From Serratia marcescens (GTDB taxonomy: Bacteria > Pseudomonadota > Gammaproteobacteria > Enterobacterales > Enterobacteriaceae): a DNA stretch of 64,000 nucleotides. Positions 8,883 through 21,496 of this stretch are shown one piece after another. The notes under the pieces are model-generated. The model made no database searches. It saw nothing but the letters and a program-made list of their open reading frames with translations, and was not told where the DNA came from. Location of the stretch: positions 186,001-250,000 of the forward strand of contig NZ_MJAO01000007.1 in NCBI RefSeq assembly GCF_001902635.1, given 5' to 3'. Within the stretch, counting starts at the first letter, position 1. Each line of letters starts with the position of its first letter. The translations under genes and the position numbers were made by a program.

Positions 8883-8958
8883 TGGCTCCTCTGACTGGAC
8901 TCGAACCAGTGACATACGGATTAACAGTCCGCCGTTCTACCGACTGAACTACAGAGGA
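8883..8958 (-). tRNA. tRNA-Asn (GTT)
   Basis: 76 nt including encoded CCA. The minus strand reads TCCTCTGTAGTTCAGTCGG at the 5' end, has the anticodon loop CTGTTAATC (anticodon GTT), the T-arm GGTTCGAGTCC and an acceptor stem closing with CAGAGGAGCCA. It is the standard enterobacterial asparagine tRNA. Asn tRNA genes are favoured integration sites, including for the pks island of E. coli. Here the 3' end faces the GTPase insert, not the colibactin genes. Confidence 0.97.
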
Positions 8959-9072
8959 ATCGTTTGAACGGGGCGAATAATAGCGAGGCGCCGTCGGCAT
9001 GTCAAAGGCGGATTACACATTCTGTGACTGTTTGCTTACAGAATGCGCAACCCGTTGAGTTTTTTGGCAGAT

Positions 9073-12180
<3,108 letters not shown>

Positions 12181-12220
12181 CTAGGTGATGCTCACCAAGA
12201 TGCTGACCGGCGCATAAAAA

Positions 12221-12233
12221 GTAAAGCGGTTAC
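12221..12233 (-). promoter_or_regulatory. Candidate LacI/GalR-family operator upstream of lacZ
   Basis: GTAAAGCGGTTAC is an imperfect dyad with GTAA/TTAC arms around a central CG, the pattern of LacI/GalR-family operators. It lies 59 bp ahead of the lacZ start codon, between a possible -35 (TTGCGT) and -10 (TATGCG) on the minus strand. It is not the E. coli lac operator. Inferred only from pattern and position. Confidence 0.4.
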
Positions 12234-12264
12234 ACGCAACCTTGCAAGGGCGATCAAATAACCG

Positions 12265-12951
12265 TTAATGCGGTTCGCCGGCGCGGTAGATCCGCTGCGG
12301 GCGGCCCACCTTGCCGTAAATGATCTCGGCGCGCAGCTGCTGCGCAGCGGTGCAAAACTCCAGGTAACGGCGCGCGGTGGTGCGGCTGAGCCCCATTTTT
12401 TGCGCAACGCTTTCAGCGGTGTGGCGCGCGGCGGGTTCGGCAAACAGCGCGCGGACCTTGCCCAGCGTCAGCTCGTCGATGCCGGCGGGTAGCGCCGCCT
12501 GCTGTTCGCCGCGGGCGTAGGTGTTGAACATCTCGTCGATGCGGCGCTGGTTGAGGCGCGCTTTGTCCTTCAGCGCTTCACGGCGCTGGCTGAAGCGCTG
12601 CAGGGTCTGGCTCAGCCGGTCATAGGCCAGCGGTTTGATCAGGTAGTCGAACACGCCGTAACGCAAAGCCTCGGCCACGGTGGCCATGTCGCTGGCGGCG
12701 GTGATGAACACGATGCCGCCACGGTAGCCGCTCAGCGTCAGTTCGCGCAGCAGGGTGATGCCCTGGCCGTCGGGTAGAAAGTTGTCCAGCAAGATCAGGT
12801 CCGGCTTGAAGCGTTCGGTCATGGCGCGTGCCTGCGCCAGGGTGCCGGCCAGCCAAATCTGGCGGCAGCCGCCGTTCTGGCGGATAAACTCCGCGTGCAT
12901 CTCCGCCAGCGGCGTTTCGTCTTCAACGATCAGGATGTTCAGCCATTCCAT
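12265..12951 (-). CDS. dpiA: Response regulator of citrate fermentation (CitB/DpiA)
   Basis: 228 residues. The receiver domain begins NILIVEDETPLAEMHAEFI; the phospho-acceptor Asp is in DLILLDNFLPDGQG (about residue 56), and the Lys of the switch is in YLIKPLAYDR. A helix-turn-helix of the CitB/DcuR type lies at the C-terminus (AESVAQKMGLSRTTARRYLEF, ending GKVGRPQRIYRAG). In E. coli and Klebsiella it is activated by the citrate sensor kinase CitA/DpiB and turns on the citC operon without oxygen. It is divergent from citC across 313 bp. The expected sensor-kinase gene is absent on both sides: lacZ follows directly. Confidence 0.93.
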   Translation of the reverse strand: MEWLNILIVEDETPLAEMHAEFIRQNGGCRQIWLAGTLAQARAMTERFKPDLILLDNFLPDGQGITLLRELTLSGYRGGIVFITAASDMATVAEALRYGVFDYLIKPLAYDRLSQTLQRFSQRREALKDKARLNQRRIDEMFNTYARGEQQAALPAGIDELTLGKVRALFAEPAARHTAESVAQKMGLSRTTARRYLEFCTAAQQLRAEIIYGKVGRPQRIYRAGEPH

Positions 12952-13264
12952 AGTGCGACCCGTAATTGCAATAAAAATGCTAAGTGAATGTAAGTGAATT
13001 GCGGCGTCAAATAAAGATTATCTCAATAATAAACACCATAAGATTAATTAAGCAAATAAAGAACATTAAATAACTTATTAACCGGAATCGGTTTGTGAAA
13101 TAGGTCAATAATCGGCGTTTTTTTTCTGTTTACCATTAATTTATCGAACGCGAGGTGGTGTTTATCTTCATGGTTTTTAAGGTTTTAATTACCCATTCTG
13201 ATGTTAATTAAAATGCACTTTTGTATTTAATTTGTTGTTTGTCAGTTAACCCAGAGAGCGTGTT
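12952..13264. promoter_or_regulatory. Divergent dpiA/citC control region
   Basis: A strikingly A/T-rich 313-bp gap in otherwise G+C-rich DNA, as expected for the CitB-binding region between regulator and citC. It contains a direct repeat of TAAGTGAAT near 12980-13000 and several A/T tracts (ATTAATTAAGC, TAAATAACTTATTAA). The citC ribosome site (GAGAG) is at its right end. Exact operators are not assignable by eye. Confidence 0.6.
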
Positions 13265-14335
13265 ATGTTAGGTGATGCCGTATTTAATCGGGTAAAGCGA
13301 TCGGATCATAAAGCGATTTCGGAAATAAGCGCCTTCTTGCGCAGTAACGATCTGAATATCGACACCACGGTTGAAATATTTATTACCGTTACCCAGCACG
13401 ACAAATTGGTCGCCTGCGGCGGCATCGCCGACAATATTATCAAATGCGTCGCCATCAGCCCGCTGATGCGCGGCGAAGGGTTGGCGCTGGCGCTGGCGAC
13501 CGAGCTGGTGAACCTGGCCTACGAGCGCCACCACACCCAGCTGTTTATCTACACCAAGGTGCAGAACGAGCCGCTGTTCCGCCAGTGCGGTTTCTACCCG
13601 ATCGCCACCGTGCCGGGCATCGTGGTGCTGATGGAAAACAGCCCGTGCCGCCTGAAGCGCTACGCCGCCCAGCTGGCGAGCCAGCGCCGGCCGGGCGACA
13701 CCATCGGCAGCATTGTGATGAACGCTAACCCCTTTACCCGCGGGCACCAGTATCTGGTGCGCCAGGCGGCCAAGCGCTGTGACTGGCTGCACCTGTTTCT
13801 GGTGAAGGAAAACACCTCGCGCTTCAGCTATGACGATCGGCGCCGGCTGGTGCTGGCCGGCACCGCCGATATCCCCAATCTCACGGTCCACGAAGGCTCG
13901 CAGTACGTGATCTCGCGCGCCACCTTTCCCTGTTACTTCATCAAGGATCAGGGTGTGGCCGACGACTGTTACACCGAAATCGATCTGAAGATCTTCCGCC
14001 AGTATCTGGCGCCCGCGCTGGGCATTACGCACCGCTTCGTCGGCAACGAGCCGTTCTGCGCGGTGACCGCGAAATACAACCGCGACATGCGCTACTGGCT
14101 GGAAACGCCGGCGCTGCCCAGCCCGCCGATCGCGCTGGTGGAAATCGAGCGTTTGCAATATCAGGGCACGGCGATCTCCGCCTCCTGGGTGCGCAAGCTG
14201 CTGGCGGCGGGGGACTTCCACGCCGCCGCGCCGCTGGTGCCGCCGGACACCCTGTACTACCTGCAGGATCTGCAAACGCAGCGCCGGGTCAAGACGGCCC
14301 CGCATCCTTTTGAGTCCGCACAATCAGGTGAATGA
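13265..14335 (+). CDS. citC: [Citrate (pro-3S)-lyase] ligase
   Basis: 356 residues. CitC acetylates the thiol of the citrate lyase prosthetic group with ATP and acetate, which activates the enzyme. An N-terminal GNAT-like domain (to about residue 130; [21 protein letters not shown]) precedes a nucleotidyltransferase domain with the HxGH-like motif [11 protein letters not shown] and the C-terminal [10 protein letters not shown]. First gene of citCDEFXG-citT; its stop overlaps the start of citD. Probably induced by citrate under anaerobic conditions through the divergent response regulator. Confidence 0.95.
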   Translation: MLGDAVFNRVKRSDHKAISEISAFLRSNDLNIDTTVEIFITVTQHDKLVACGGIADNIIKCVAISPLMRGEGLALALATELVNLAYERHHTQLFIYTKVQNEPLFRQCGFYPIATVPGIVVLMENSPCRLKRYAAQLASQRRPGDTIGSIVMNANPFTRGHQYLVRQAAKRCDWLHLFLVKENTSRFSYDDRRRLVLAGTADIPNLTVHEGSQYVISRATFPCYFIKDQGVADDCYTEIDLKIFRQYLAPALGITHRFVGNEPFCAVTAKYNRDMRYWLETPALPSPPIALVEIERLQYQGTAISASWVRKLLAAGDFHAAAPLVPPDTLYYLQDLQTQRRVKTAPHPFESAQSGE

Positions 14336-14643
14336 TGAAAATTATCCGAGAAGCAATGGCCGGCACGCTGGAATCCAGCGATGTCATGGTGCGCATCGCG
14401 CCCGCCGAGGGGCCGCAGCACGATCTGTTGATCGCCAGCAGCGTGGAAAAACAGTTCGGCACGGCGATTCGCCACACCCTGCTGGAGGTGCTGCAGCGCT
14501 ATGACGTGGAGCCGGTGCAGGTGATCGTCGACGACAAGGGCGCGCTGGACTGCGTGCTGCGCGCCCGGCTGGAAACCGCGCTGATGCGCGCCTGCGAGGG
14601 CGGCCAACTGCCGTGGGAGGCGAAAGATGAAAACGCTGAATAA
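14335..14643 (+). CDS. citD: Citrate lyase gamma subunit (acyl carrier protein)
   Basis: 102 residues from the ATG at 14335, which overlaps the citC TGA; an ATG three bases earlier is also possible. The sequence [18 protein letters not shown] carries the Ser of the GTLESxD motif (residue 14 from this start) that receives the triphosphoribosyl-dephospho-CoA group. [18 protein letters not shown] is the conserved C-terminal signature. It is the carrier subunit that moves acetyl and citryl thioesters between CitF and CitE. The 3' end overlaps citE. Confidence 0.95.
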   Translation: MKIIREAMAGTLESSDVMVRIAPAEGPQHDLLIASSVEKQFGTAIRHTLLEVLQRYDVEPVQVIVDDKGALDCVLRARLETALMRACEGGQLPWEAKDENAE

Positions 14644-15547
14644 AACCCGGCTGCGCCGCAGCATGTTGTTCGTCCCCGGCGCCAACGCGGCGATGGTCAG
14701 CAACGCCTTTATCTACCAGGCCGATGCGCTGATGTTCGATCTGGAAGACTCGGTGATTCTGCGTGAAAAAGACGCGGCGCGCCGGCTGGTGTATCACGCG
14801 CTGCAGCACCCGCTGTACCAGGAGGTGGAAACCATCGTGCGCGTCAATGCGCTCGACTCCGCCTATGGTCTGGCGGACTTGCAGGCGGTGGTGCGCGGCG
14901 GCGCGGACATCGTGCGCCTGCCCAAAACCGACAGTGCGCAGGACGTGGTCGACATGGAGCGCGAGATCGCCGCCATCGAAGCGGCCTGCGGCCGGCCGGT
15001 CGGCAGCACCGGGCTGCTGGCGGCGATCGAATCGGCGCAGGGCATCACCCACGCGGTGGCGATCGCGCACGCTTCGCCGCGGCTGATCGGCATCGCGCTG
15101 GGGGCGGAAGACTATGTGCGCAACCTGCGCACCGAACGCTCGCCGGAGGGCATCGAGCTGCTGTTCGCCCGTTGCTCGCTGCTGCAGGCGGCACGTGCCG
15201 CCGGCATTCAGGCGTTCGACACCGTTTACTCCGACGCCAACAACGAGGCCGGCTTCCTGCAGGAAGCGGCGCTGATCAAACAGCTCGGCTTCGACGGCAA
15301 ATCGCTGATTAACCCGCGCCAGATTGAGCTGTTGCACAACCTGTACGCGCCGACCGCCAAAGAGGTGGCGCACGCGCAGCGGGTGGTGGACGCCGCCGAA
15401 GCGGCGGAGCGGGAAGGGCGCGGCGTGGTGTCGCTCAACGGAAAAATGGTCGACAGCCCGGTGATTGAACGCGCCCGGCTGGTGCTGGAGCGCGCCGCGC
15501 TGTCCGGCTTACGGGAAGAACCGGCGCAGCACGGGGAGGAAGCATGA
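14627..15547 (+). CDS. citE: Citrate lyase beta subunit (citryl-ACP lyase)
   Basis: 306 residues, HpcH/HpaI-type TIM barrel. CitE splits citryl-ACP into oxaloacetate and acetyl-ACP using Mg2+. The signatures [22 protein letters not shown] (metal-binding Glu/Asp) and [13 protein letters not shown] are all present, as is the C-terminal [10 protein letters not shown] motif. Starts inside the end of citD and ends overlapping citF by four bases (ATGA), so the operon is translationally coupled. Confidence 0.96.
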   Translation: MKTLNKTRLRRSMLFVPGANAAMVSNAFIYQADALMFDLEDSVILREKDAARRLVYHALQHPLYQEVETIVRVNALDSAYGLADLQAVVRGGADIVRLPKTDSAQDVVDMEREIAAIEAACGRPVGSTGLLAAIESAQGITHAVAIAHASPRLIGIALGAEDYVRNLRTERSPEGIELLFARCSLLQAARAAGIQAFDTVYSDANNEAGFLQEAALIKQLGFDGKSLINPRQIELLHNLYAPTAKEVAHAQRVVDAAEAAEREGRGVVSLNGKMVDSPVIERARLVLERAALSGLREEPAQHGEEA

Positions 15548-17052
15548 TGAACCGCCAACAACGATTGATGACCTTCAGCAACCCGGCGGATCTGCCGGGC
15601 TATCAGGAGGTTTCCAAGGCCAATCTGCAGGCGCGTAAACCGCGCGATCTCAAGCTGTGCGACTCCTTGCAGGAAGCGGTGCGCCGCAGCGGGCTGCAGG
15701 ACGGCATGACCATCTCCTTCCACCATGCGTTTCGCGGCGGCGATCTGGCGCTCAACCAGGTGATGGAGACGCTGGCGGCGATGGGGTTCCGCAATCTGAC
15801 GCTGGCCTCCAGTTCGTTGACCGATTGCCATGCGCCGCTGGTTGAGCATATCCGCCACGGCGTGGTGAACCGCATTTATACCTCCGGGCTGCGCGGCCCG
15901 CTGGCGGACGCCGTTTCGCGCGGCCTGCTGGCGGAGCCGGTGCAAATTCACTCGCACGGCGGCCGGGTCAACCTGATCGAATCCGGCGAGCTGAAGATAG
16001 ACGTGGCCTTCCTCGGCGTGCCGGCCTGCGATGAGTTCGGCAACGCCAACGGTTACAGCGGCGAAGCCTGCTGCGGCTCGCTCGGCTATGCGCGGGTGGA
16101 CGCCGAGGCGGCGGGCACCGTGGTGCTGCTGACCGAGCAGCTGGTGCCGTATCCGCATCATCCCGCCAGCCTGGCGCAGGATCGGGTGGATCTGATCGTG
16201 CAGTTGGAGCGGGTGGGCGACGCTGACAAGATCGGCGCCGACGCCACGCGCATGACCTCGAACCCGCGCGAGCTGCTGATCGCCCGCCGCGCCGCCGAGG
16301 TGATCGCCGGTTCCGGCTACTTCACCGAAGGCTTCTCGCTGCAAACCGGCACCGGCGGCGCCTCGCTGGCGGTGACCCGCTTCCTGGAGGACAAGATGCG
16401 CGCCCGCGGCATCCGCGCCGCGTTCGCCCTCGGCGGCATCACCTCGACCATGGTGGATCTGCATGAAAAAGGGCTGATCGGCAAGCTGCTGGACGTGCAG
16501 AGCTTCGATCGCGCGGCGGCGACCTCGCTGGCACGCAACCCGCGCCATATCGAAATCAGCGCCAACCAATACGCCAATTTCAGCTCCAAGGGCGCCTCGG
16601 TCGATCGGCTCGACGTGGTGGTGCTGAGCGCGCTGGAAATCGACACCGGCTTCAACGTTAACGTGCTGACCGGCTCCGACGGCGTGCTGCGCGGCGCGTC
16701 CGGCGGCCACTGCGACACCGCCGCCGCCGCGCGGCTGGCGATCATCGTTGCACCGTTGGTGCGCGGGCGCATCCCGACGCTGGTGGAGCAGGTGACCACC
16801 TGCGTCACGCCGGGATCCAGCATCGACATTCTGGTGACTGACCACGGCATCGCCGTCAACCCGGCGCGGCCGGAGCTGGCGCAGCGCCTGCAGCAGGCGG
16901 GGCTCGAGGTGGTGAGCATCGACTGGCTGCGCGCCCGCGCGCTGCAGCTGACCGGCGAACCGCAGCCGATCGCGTTTACCGACAAGGTGGTGGCGGTGGT
17001 GCGCTATCGCGACGGCTCGGTGATCGACGTGGTGCATCAGGTGGCGGAGTAA
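15544..17052 (+). CDS. citF: Citrate lyase alpha subunit (citrate:acetyl-ACP transferase)
   Basis: 502 residues, close to the family's usual ~510. CitF exchanges the acetyl group on CitD for citrate, giving citryl-ACP. Conserved coenzyme A-transferase-like blocks include [44 protein letters not shown] and the very well conserved [18 protein letters not shown] and [15 protein letters not shown]. Together with CitD and CitE it forms the citrate lyase complex, which starts citrate fermentation in the cytoplasm. Two ATGs in tandem at 15544 and 15547 could both serve as start. Confidence 0.97.
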   Translation: MMNRQQRLMTFSNPADLPGYQEVSKANLQARKPRDLKLCDSLQEAVRRSGLQDGMTISFHHAFRGGDLALNQVMETLAAMGFRNLTLASSSLTDCHAPLVEHIRHGVVNRIYTSGLRGPLADAVSRGLLAEPVQIHSHGGRVNLIESGELKIDVAFLGVPACDEFGNANGYSGEACCGSLGYARVDAEAAGTVVLLTEQLVPYPHHPASLAQDRVDLIVQLERVGDADKIGADATRMTSNPRELLIARRAAEVIAGSGYFTEGFSLQTGTGGASLAVTRFLEDKMRARGIRAAFALGGITSTMVDLHEKGLIGKLLDVQSFDRAAATSLARNPRHIEISANQYANFSSKGASVDRLDVVVLSALEIDTGFNVNVLTGSDGVLRGASGGHCDTAAAARLAIIVAPLVRGRIPTLVEQVTTCVTPGSSIDILVTDHGIAVNPARPELAQRLQQAGLEVVSIDWLRARALQLTGEPQPIAFTDKVVAVVRYRDGSVIDVVHQVAE

Positions 17053-17055
17053 CCG

Positions 17056-17604
17056 ATGGCCGCCGTCGATCCCCGGTTGGCCGCCGAACGCGCGGTCAGC
17101 CTGCCGGAGCTGCTCACCAGCCGCGAATGCCGCCAGGCACGCCAGCAGGCGTGGCTGGCGCAGCACGAATGCACGCTGCTGGTGCTGACGCTGGTGGTGC
17201 CCGGCCCGGTGAAAGACAACGCGCTGACGCGCGGCATCTTCAACCTGGGCTGGGCGGCGTTGCTGCGGCTGAGCGTCGAACAGGGGTGGTCCAGCCCGCA
17301 GGCCGAGGCGCTGGCACTCTCTACCGGCTGCGAAGGCTTTCTGGCGCTGCGCGCCGACGCCCAGCGGGTGAAGGATTGCGCCATGCAGCTGGAGGTGAGC
17401 CGCCCAATCGGCCGGCTGTGGGATATCGACGTGCTGGATACGCAGGGGCGCATTTTGTCGCGCCGCGACATCGGCCTGCCGGAACGGCGCTGCCTGCTGT
17501 GCGGCCAACCGGCCAAGATCTGCGCCCGCCAGCGGCGGCATAGCAGCGAGCAGTTGCTGCATGAAATGGAAAGGATGTTCAACGATGCGATCTCTGCCGA
17601 TTAA
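17056..17604 (+). CDS. citX: Apo-citrate lyase phosphoribosyl-dephospho-CoA transferase
   Basis: 182 residues. CitX attaches the 2'-(5''-triphosphoribosyl)-3'-dephospho-CoA group to the Ser of CitD. Typical motifs are [20 protein letters not shown] near the N-terminus, [15 protein letters not shown], and [14 protein letters not shown] followed by [15 protein letters not shown]. Starts three bases after the citF stop and overlaps citG by 20 bp. All subunits and all assembly enzymes are therefore present in one operon. Confidence 0.94.
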   Translation: MAAVDPRLAAERAVSLPELLTSRECRQARQQAWLAQHECTLLVLTLVVPGPVKDNALTRGIFNLGWAALLRLSVEQGWSSPQAEALALSTGCEGFLALRADAQRVKDCAMQLEVSRPIGRLWDIDVLDTQGRILSRRDIGLPERRCLLCGQPAKICARQRRHSSEQLLHEMERMFNDAISAD

Positions 17605-18469
17605 CCTGCCCGCCCGCCGTGCTGAACCGGCCTGCGACTTCGCCCGCGCCGCCTTTCGCGCGCTGCTGGTGGAAGTCAACCTCACGCCCAAGCCGGGGCT
17701 GGTGGATCGCCATAACACCGGCGCCCACCGCGATATGGATCTCGGGCACTTTTACCGCAGCGCCCGCGCCATCGGCGTGTGGCTGCCGCGCTTTATCCAA
17801 CGTGGGCGCGAAGACGCGGCTTTGCCGGTAGAGCAGCAGCTGGCGCGGTTGCGGCCGCTTGGCCTGGCCTGCGAAAACCAGATGTTCCGCGCTACCGGCG
17901 GCATTAACACCCACAAGGGCAGCGTGTTCTCGCTCGGTTTGCTGTGCACCGCCTTCGGTCGCCTGCAGCAGCAGGGGCGCGCCATCGGCGCCGAAACGCT
18001 GTGCGCCGAGGCGGCGGCGATGTGCCGGGGGCTGGTGGATCGCGAATTGCGGCGTAATAACGCCGGGCAGACCGCCGGCCAGCGGCTATTCGCCGCTCAC
18101 GGGCTGAGCGGCGCGCGCGGCGAGGCGGAGTCCGGTTTTCGGTTGGTGATTGACGGCGCGCTGCCGCTGTATCGGCAACGGCTGGCCGCCGGGTACGACG
18201 AACAGCGGGCGCTGCTGGACAGCCTGCTGTGGCTGATGGCCCACAACGACGACACCAACGTCGCCTCGCGCGGCGGCATGCTCGGGCTGCGCTGGCTGCG
18301 GCACCGGGCGGTATTGCTGCTGGCGCAGGGCGGCTCGGCCGGGGAGGCGGGGCTGGCGCGACTGCGGCGCTTCGACGCCGACTGCATCGCCCGCAACCTC
18401 AGCCCCGGCGGCAGCGCCGACCTGTTGATAGTGACCTGGCTGCTGGCGCAGCTGGGTGCCCAAGAATAA
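17585..18469 (+). CDS. citG: Triphosphoribosyl-dephospho-CoA synthase
   Basis: 294 residues from the ATG at 17585, behind GGAAAGGA; a farther in-frame ATG at 17561 has no ribosome site. CitG makes the citrate lyase prosthetic-group precursor from ATP and dephospho-CoA. Conserved: [20 protein letters not shown] near residue 35, the [17 protein letters not shown] region, and [13 protein letters not shown] toward the C-terminus. Separate from citX, as in E. coli (some bacteria have a fused CitXG). Confidence 0.95.
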   Translation: MRSLPINLPARRAEPACDFARAAFRALLVEVNLTPKPGLVDRHNTGAHRDMDLGHFYRSARAIGVWLPRFIQRGREDAALPVEQQLARLRPLGLACENQMFRATGGINTHKGSVFSLGLLCTAFGRLQQQGRAIGAETLCAEAAAMCRGLVDRELRRNNAGQTAGQRLFAAHGLSGARGEAESGFRLVIDGALPLYRQRLAAGYDEQRALLDSLLWLMAHNDDTNVASRGGMLGLRWLRHRAVLLLAQGGSAGEAGLARLRRFDADCIARNLSPGGSADLLIVTWLLAQLGAQE

Positions 18470-18494
18470 TAACCAAGCCTTCAGGAGAGTCCCT

Positions 18495-19958
18495 ATGTCC
18501 CAAACCCAGGAAAAGATCTGGAAAGCGATAGCGCCGCTGGCGGTGCTCGCGATCCTGTTATTGATACCGGTGCCCGACGGCATGCCACCGCAGGCGTGGC
18601 ACTACTTCGCCATCTTCGTGGCGATGATCGTCGGCATGATTCTGGAGCCGATCCCGGCCACCGCCATCAGCTTTATCGCGGTGACCGTCAGCGTGCTCAG
18701 CGCCAACTGGGTGCTGTTCGGCGCGCAGGAGCTGGCCGAGCCGGGCTTCAAGGCTGGTAAAGAGGCGCTGAAATGGGGGCTGGCAGGCTTCTCCAGCACC
18801 ACCGTCTGGCTGGTGTTCGGCGCCTTTATCTTCGCGCTGGGCTACGAGGCCACCGGGCTGGGGCGGCGCATCGCGCTGTTCCTGGTGAAATTCATGGGCA
18901 AGCGCACGCTGACGCTGGGCTATGCGGTGGTGATCATCGATATCCTGCTGGCGCCGTTTACGCCGTCCAACACCGCGCGCACCGGTGGCACGGTGTTCCC
19001 GGTGGTGAAAAACCTGCCGCCGCTGTTCGACTCTTTCCCTAACGATCCCTCTTCACGCCGCATTGGCGGTTACCTGATGTGGATGATGGTGGTCGGCACC
19101 AGCATCAGTTCCTCGATGTTCGTCACCGGCGCCGCGCCGAACGTGCTGGGCATCGAGTTCGTCGGCAAGATTGCCGGGGTGCACATCAGCTGGATGCAGT
19201 GGTTCCTGGCGTTTCTGCCGGTCGGCCTGCTGCTGCTGATCATCGCGCCGCTGATCTCCTACTACCTGTACAAACCGGGCGTGACCCACAGCAGCGAAGT
19301 GGCCGCTTGGGCGGATACCGCGCTCGGTGAAATGGGCAAGCTGACGCGCAAGGAATACACCCTGATCGGCCTGGTGTTGCTCAGCCTGTGTCTGTGGGTG
19401 TTCGGCGGCAAAATGCTGGACGCCACCGCGGTGTGCCTGTTGGCGGTGTCGCTGATGCTGGCGCTGCACGTGGTGTCGTGGAAGGAGATCACCAAATACT
19501 CCAGCGCCTGGAACACGCTGGTTAACCTGGCGACGCTGGTGGTGATGGCCAACGGTCTGACGCGTTCCGGTTTTATCGACTGGTTCGCCCAGACCATGAG
19601 CACCCACCTGGACGGCTTCTCGCCGAACATGACGGTGGTGGCGCTGGTGCTGGTGTTCTACTTTGCCCACTACCTGTTCGCCAGCCTGTCGGCGCACACT
19701 GCCACTATGCTGCCGGTGATCCTGGCGGTCGGCAAAGGGTTGCCGGGCGTGCCGATGGAACAGTTGTCGATGCTGTTGGTGCTGTCGATCGGTATCATGG
19801 GTGTGCTGACGCCGTACGCCACCGGGCCGGGGGTGATCATCTACGGCTGCGGCTACGTGAAATCGAAAGACTACTGGCGCCTGGGCGGCATTCTCGGCGT
19901 GGTGTACATCGCCGCGCTGCTGCTGATCGGCTGGCCGATCATGAGCCTGTGGTACTGA
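18495..19958 (+). CDS. citT: Citrate:succinate antiporter (DASS family)
   Basis: 487 residues from the ATG at 18495 behind AGGAGAG, same size as E. coli CitT. About 12-14 hydrophobic segments. Family motifs include FGAFIFALGYEATGLGRR, PFTPSNTARTGGTVFP with its SNT substrate loop, and FASLSAHTATMLPVI with the second substrate hairpin. It imports citrate in exchange for succinate. With no oxaloacetate decarboxylase Na+ pump genes here, the operon is of the E. coli type, where oxaloacetate is reduced to succinate using a co-substrate, rather than the Klebsiella type. Confidence 0.95.
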   Translation: MSQTQEKIWKAIAPLAVLAILLLIPVPDGMPPQAWHYFAIFVAMIVGMILEPIPATAISFIAVTVSVLSANWVLFGAQELAEPGFKAGKEALKWGLAGFSSTTVWLVFGAFIFALGYEATGLGRRIALFLVKFMGKRTLTLGYAVVIIDILLAPFTPSNTARTGGTVFPVVKNLPPLFDSFPNDPSSRRIGGYLMWMMVVGTSISSSMFVTGAAPNVLGIEFVGKIAGVHISWMQWFLAFLPVGLLLLIIAPLISYYLYKPGVTHSSEVAAWADTALGEMGKLTRKEYTLIGLVLLSLCLWVFGGKMLDATAVCLLAVSLMLALHVVSWKEITKYSSAWNTLVNLATLVVMANGLTRSGFIDWFAQTMSTHLDGFSPNMTVVALVLVFYFAHYLFASLSAHTATMLPVILAVGKGLPGVPMEQLSMLLVLSIGIMGVLTPYATGPGVIIYGCGYVKSKDYWRLGGILGVVYIAALLLIGWPIMSLWY

Positions 19959-19969
19959 GTTGAAGCAGA

Positions 19970-19991
19970 GCGGCCACCGCCCGGTGGCCGC
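19970..19991 (+). terminator. Hairpin after citT
   Basis: GCGGCCACCG pairs with CGGTGGCCGC across a two-base loop, 12 bp after the citT stop. The T-rich tract is weak (CTTTTCCC ten bases later), so it may terminate only partly. Confidence 0.5.
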
Positions 19992-20015
19992 GGGTACGAT
20001 CTTTTCCCGTGAGCC

Positions 20016-20033
20016 CTGTCACATACTTGTCAC
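20016..20033 (+). promoter_or_regulatory. Pho box upstream of agp
   Basis: CTGTCACATACTTGTCAC has two CTGTCA-like heptamers separated by four bases, the arrangement bound by phosphorylated PhoB (consensus CTGTCAT repeats). It lies ~72 bp ahead of the agp start codon, a suitable place for PhoB activation. Confidence 0.7.
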
Positions 20034-20104
20034 ATCAACCCCGCCATCATACTCAGGCAAACGCTAACACCTTAAAAATAATCATTTTCCGGGAGCCTCT
20101 GCGG

Positions 20105-21334
20105 ATGAGAAAAAAAACGTTATTGTTATGCCTGCCCTTGTTATTCACCGGGAACGCGCTGGCGGAAGCCGGCGGTTATCAACTGGAACAGGTGCTGGTG
20201 ATGAGCCGCCATAACCTGCGCGCGCCGCTGGCCAACAACGGCAGCGTGCTGGCGCAGTCTACGCCGAGGGCCTGGCCGGCCTGGGAAACGCCGGGCGGCC
20301 AGCTGACCACCAAGGGTGGGGTGCTGGAAGTGTATATGGGGCACTACTTCAACGCCTGGCTGAAGCAGACCGGCCTGTTGCCGCAAGAGGGCTGCCCGAC
20401 CGCCGGCAGCGTGTACGTCTACGCCAACAGCCTGCAGCGCACGGTGGCCACCGCGCAGTTCTTCAGCAACGGTGCGTTCCCCGGCTGCGACGTCAGCGTG
20501 CACCATCAGGACAAGATGGGCGAGATGGATCCGACCTTCAACCCGATCATCACCGACACCAGCGAAGCCTTCAACCAGCAGGCGCTGGCGGCGATGAACG
20601 CCGCGCTGGGATCGCTGAAGCTGGACGCCTCTTACCAACAGCTGGCGAAGATCATCGACTACAAGGATTCCGCCGCCTGCAAGACCGACAAACACTGCGA
20701 CCTGACCAAAGAAGCCAGCGTGATGAGCGCGGTGCCGGGCAAAGAGCCGGGCGTCTCCGGCCCGTTGCGGGTGGGCAACTCGCTGGTGGACGCCTTTATG
20801 CTGCAGTATTACGAAGGTTTCCCGATGAAAGAGGTGGCCTGGGGCAAAATCGCCACCCCGCACCAGTGGAAGCAGTTGGCGCAGTTGAAAGACGGCTATC
20901 AGGATTCGCTGTTCACCTCGCCGATGGTGGCGCAAAACGTCGCCAAACCGCTGCTGACCTACATCAACCACGCGCTGCTCGGCGAGCGCAAGCCGGACGC
21001 GCCAAAGCTGACGGTGCTGGTCGGCCACGACTCCAATATTGCCTCGCTGCTGTCGGCCATGCAGTTCCAGCCGTATCAGCTGCCGCAGCAGTATGAGAAA
21101 ACGCCGATCGGCGGCAAGCTGGTGTTCCAGCGCTGGCGCGACGCACAGAACGACCGTGAATTGCTGAAGATCGAGTATGTCTATCAGTCTACCGAACAGC
21201 TGCGCAAAGCGACGCCGCTGACGCTGCAAACCCCGCCGCAGCGCGTGACGCTGGCGCTGAAAGGTTGCCCGATCGACAAGGACGGTTTCTGCGCCTGGAG
21301 CGATTTCGAAAAGACCATGAAAGGCATTCTATAA
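20105..21334 (+). CDS. agp: Periplasmic glucose-1-phosphatase (histidine acid phosphatase family)
   Basis: 409 residues. The start at 20105 places a clean signal peptide first ([20 protein letters not shown]), so the enzyme is periplasmic. The catalytic motif SRHNLRAP is the Agp version of the RHGxRxP histidine-phosphatase signature, and the proton donor is in VGHDSNIAS. Long stretches ([60 protein letters not shown]) follow E. coli Agp closely; phytases of the same family (AppA) differ there. It releases phosphate from glucose 1-phosphate, supplying glucose and phosphate. A Pho box upstream suggests control by phosphate starvation. Confidence 0.94.
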   Translation: MRKKTLLLCLPLLFTGNALAEAGGYQLEQVLVMSRHNLRAPLANNGSVLAQSTPRAWPAWETPGGQLTTKGGVLEVYMGHYFNAWLKQTGLLPQEGCPTAGSVYVYANSLQRTVATAQFFSNGAFPGCDVSVHHQDKMGEMDPTFNPIITDTSEAFNQQALAAMNAALGSLKLDASYQQLAKIIDYKDSAACKTDKHCDLTKEASVMSAVPGKEPGVSGPLRVGNSLVDAFMLQYYEGFPMKEVAWGKIATPHQWKQLAQLKDGYQDSLFTSPMVAQNVAKPLLTYINHALLGERKPDAPKLTVLVGHDSNIASLLSAMQFQPYQLPQQYEKTPIGGKLVFQRWRDAQNDRELLKIEYVYQSTEQLRKATPLTLQTPPQRVTLALKGCPIDKDGFCAWSDFEKTMKGIL

Positions 21335-21342
21335 TGCCCACG

Positions 21343-21368
21343 CCTCTCTCCCGACCGCGGGGGAGAGG
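21343..21368 (+). terminator. Inverted repeat after agp, possible terminator
   Basis: CCTCTCTCCC and GGGGGAGAGG form an imperfect stem with a six-base loop, nine bp past the agp stop. There is no clear T tract. Confidence 0.4.
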
Positions 21369-21496
21369 CCTCTCCCCATCCCGGCTAACGCGCCGTCGTG
21401 CGGGCGTTAACGCCATTTATTTTGCCCAGGGTCATTGTTGCAGGCCGTTTCGGGGGCTAACATCATCAGCCTGCCTGCTTATCATGGATACCGCCG

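Noticed and set aside
3600..8900. Flanking att repeat of the tRNA-Asn 3' end
   Set aside because: I looked near 3600-3760 for a copy of the tRNA 3' segment and found none; the two similar GCCCGCTC hairpins (3626 and 8844) are ordinary terminators, not att sites.
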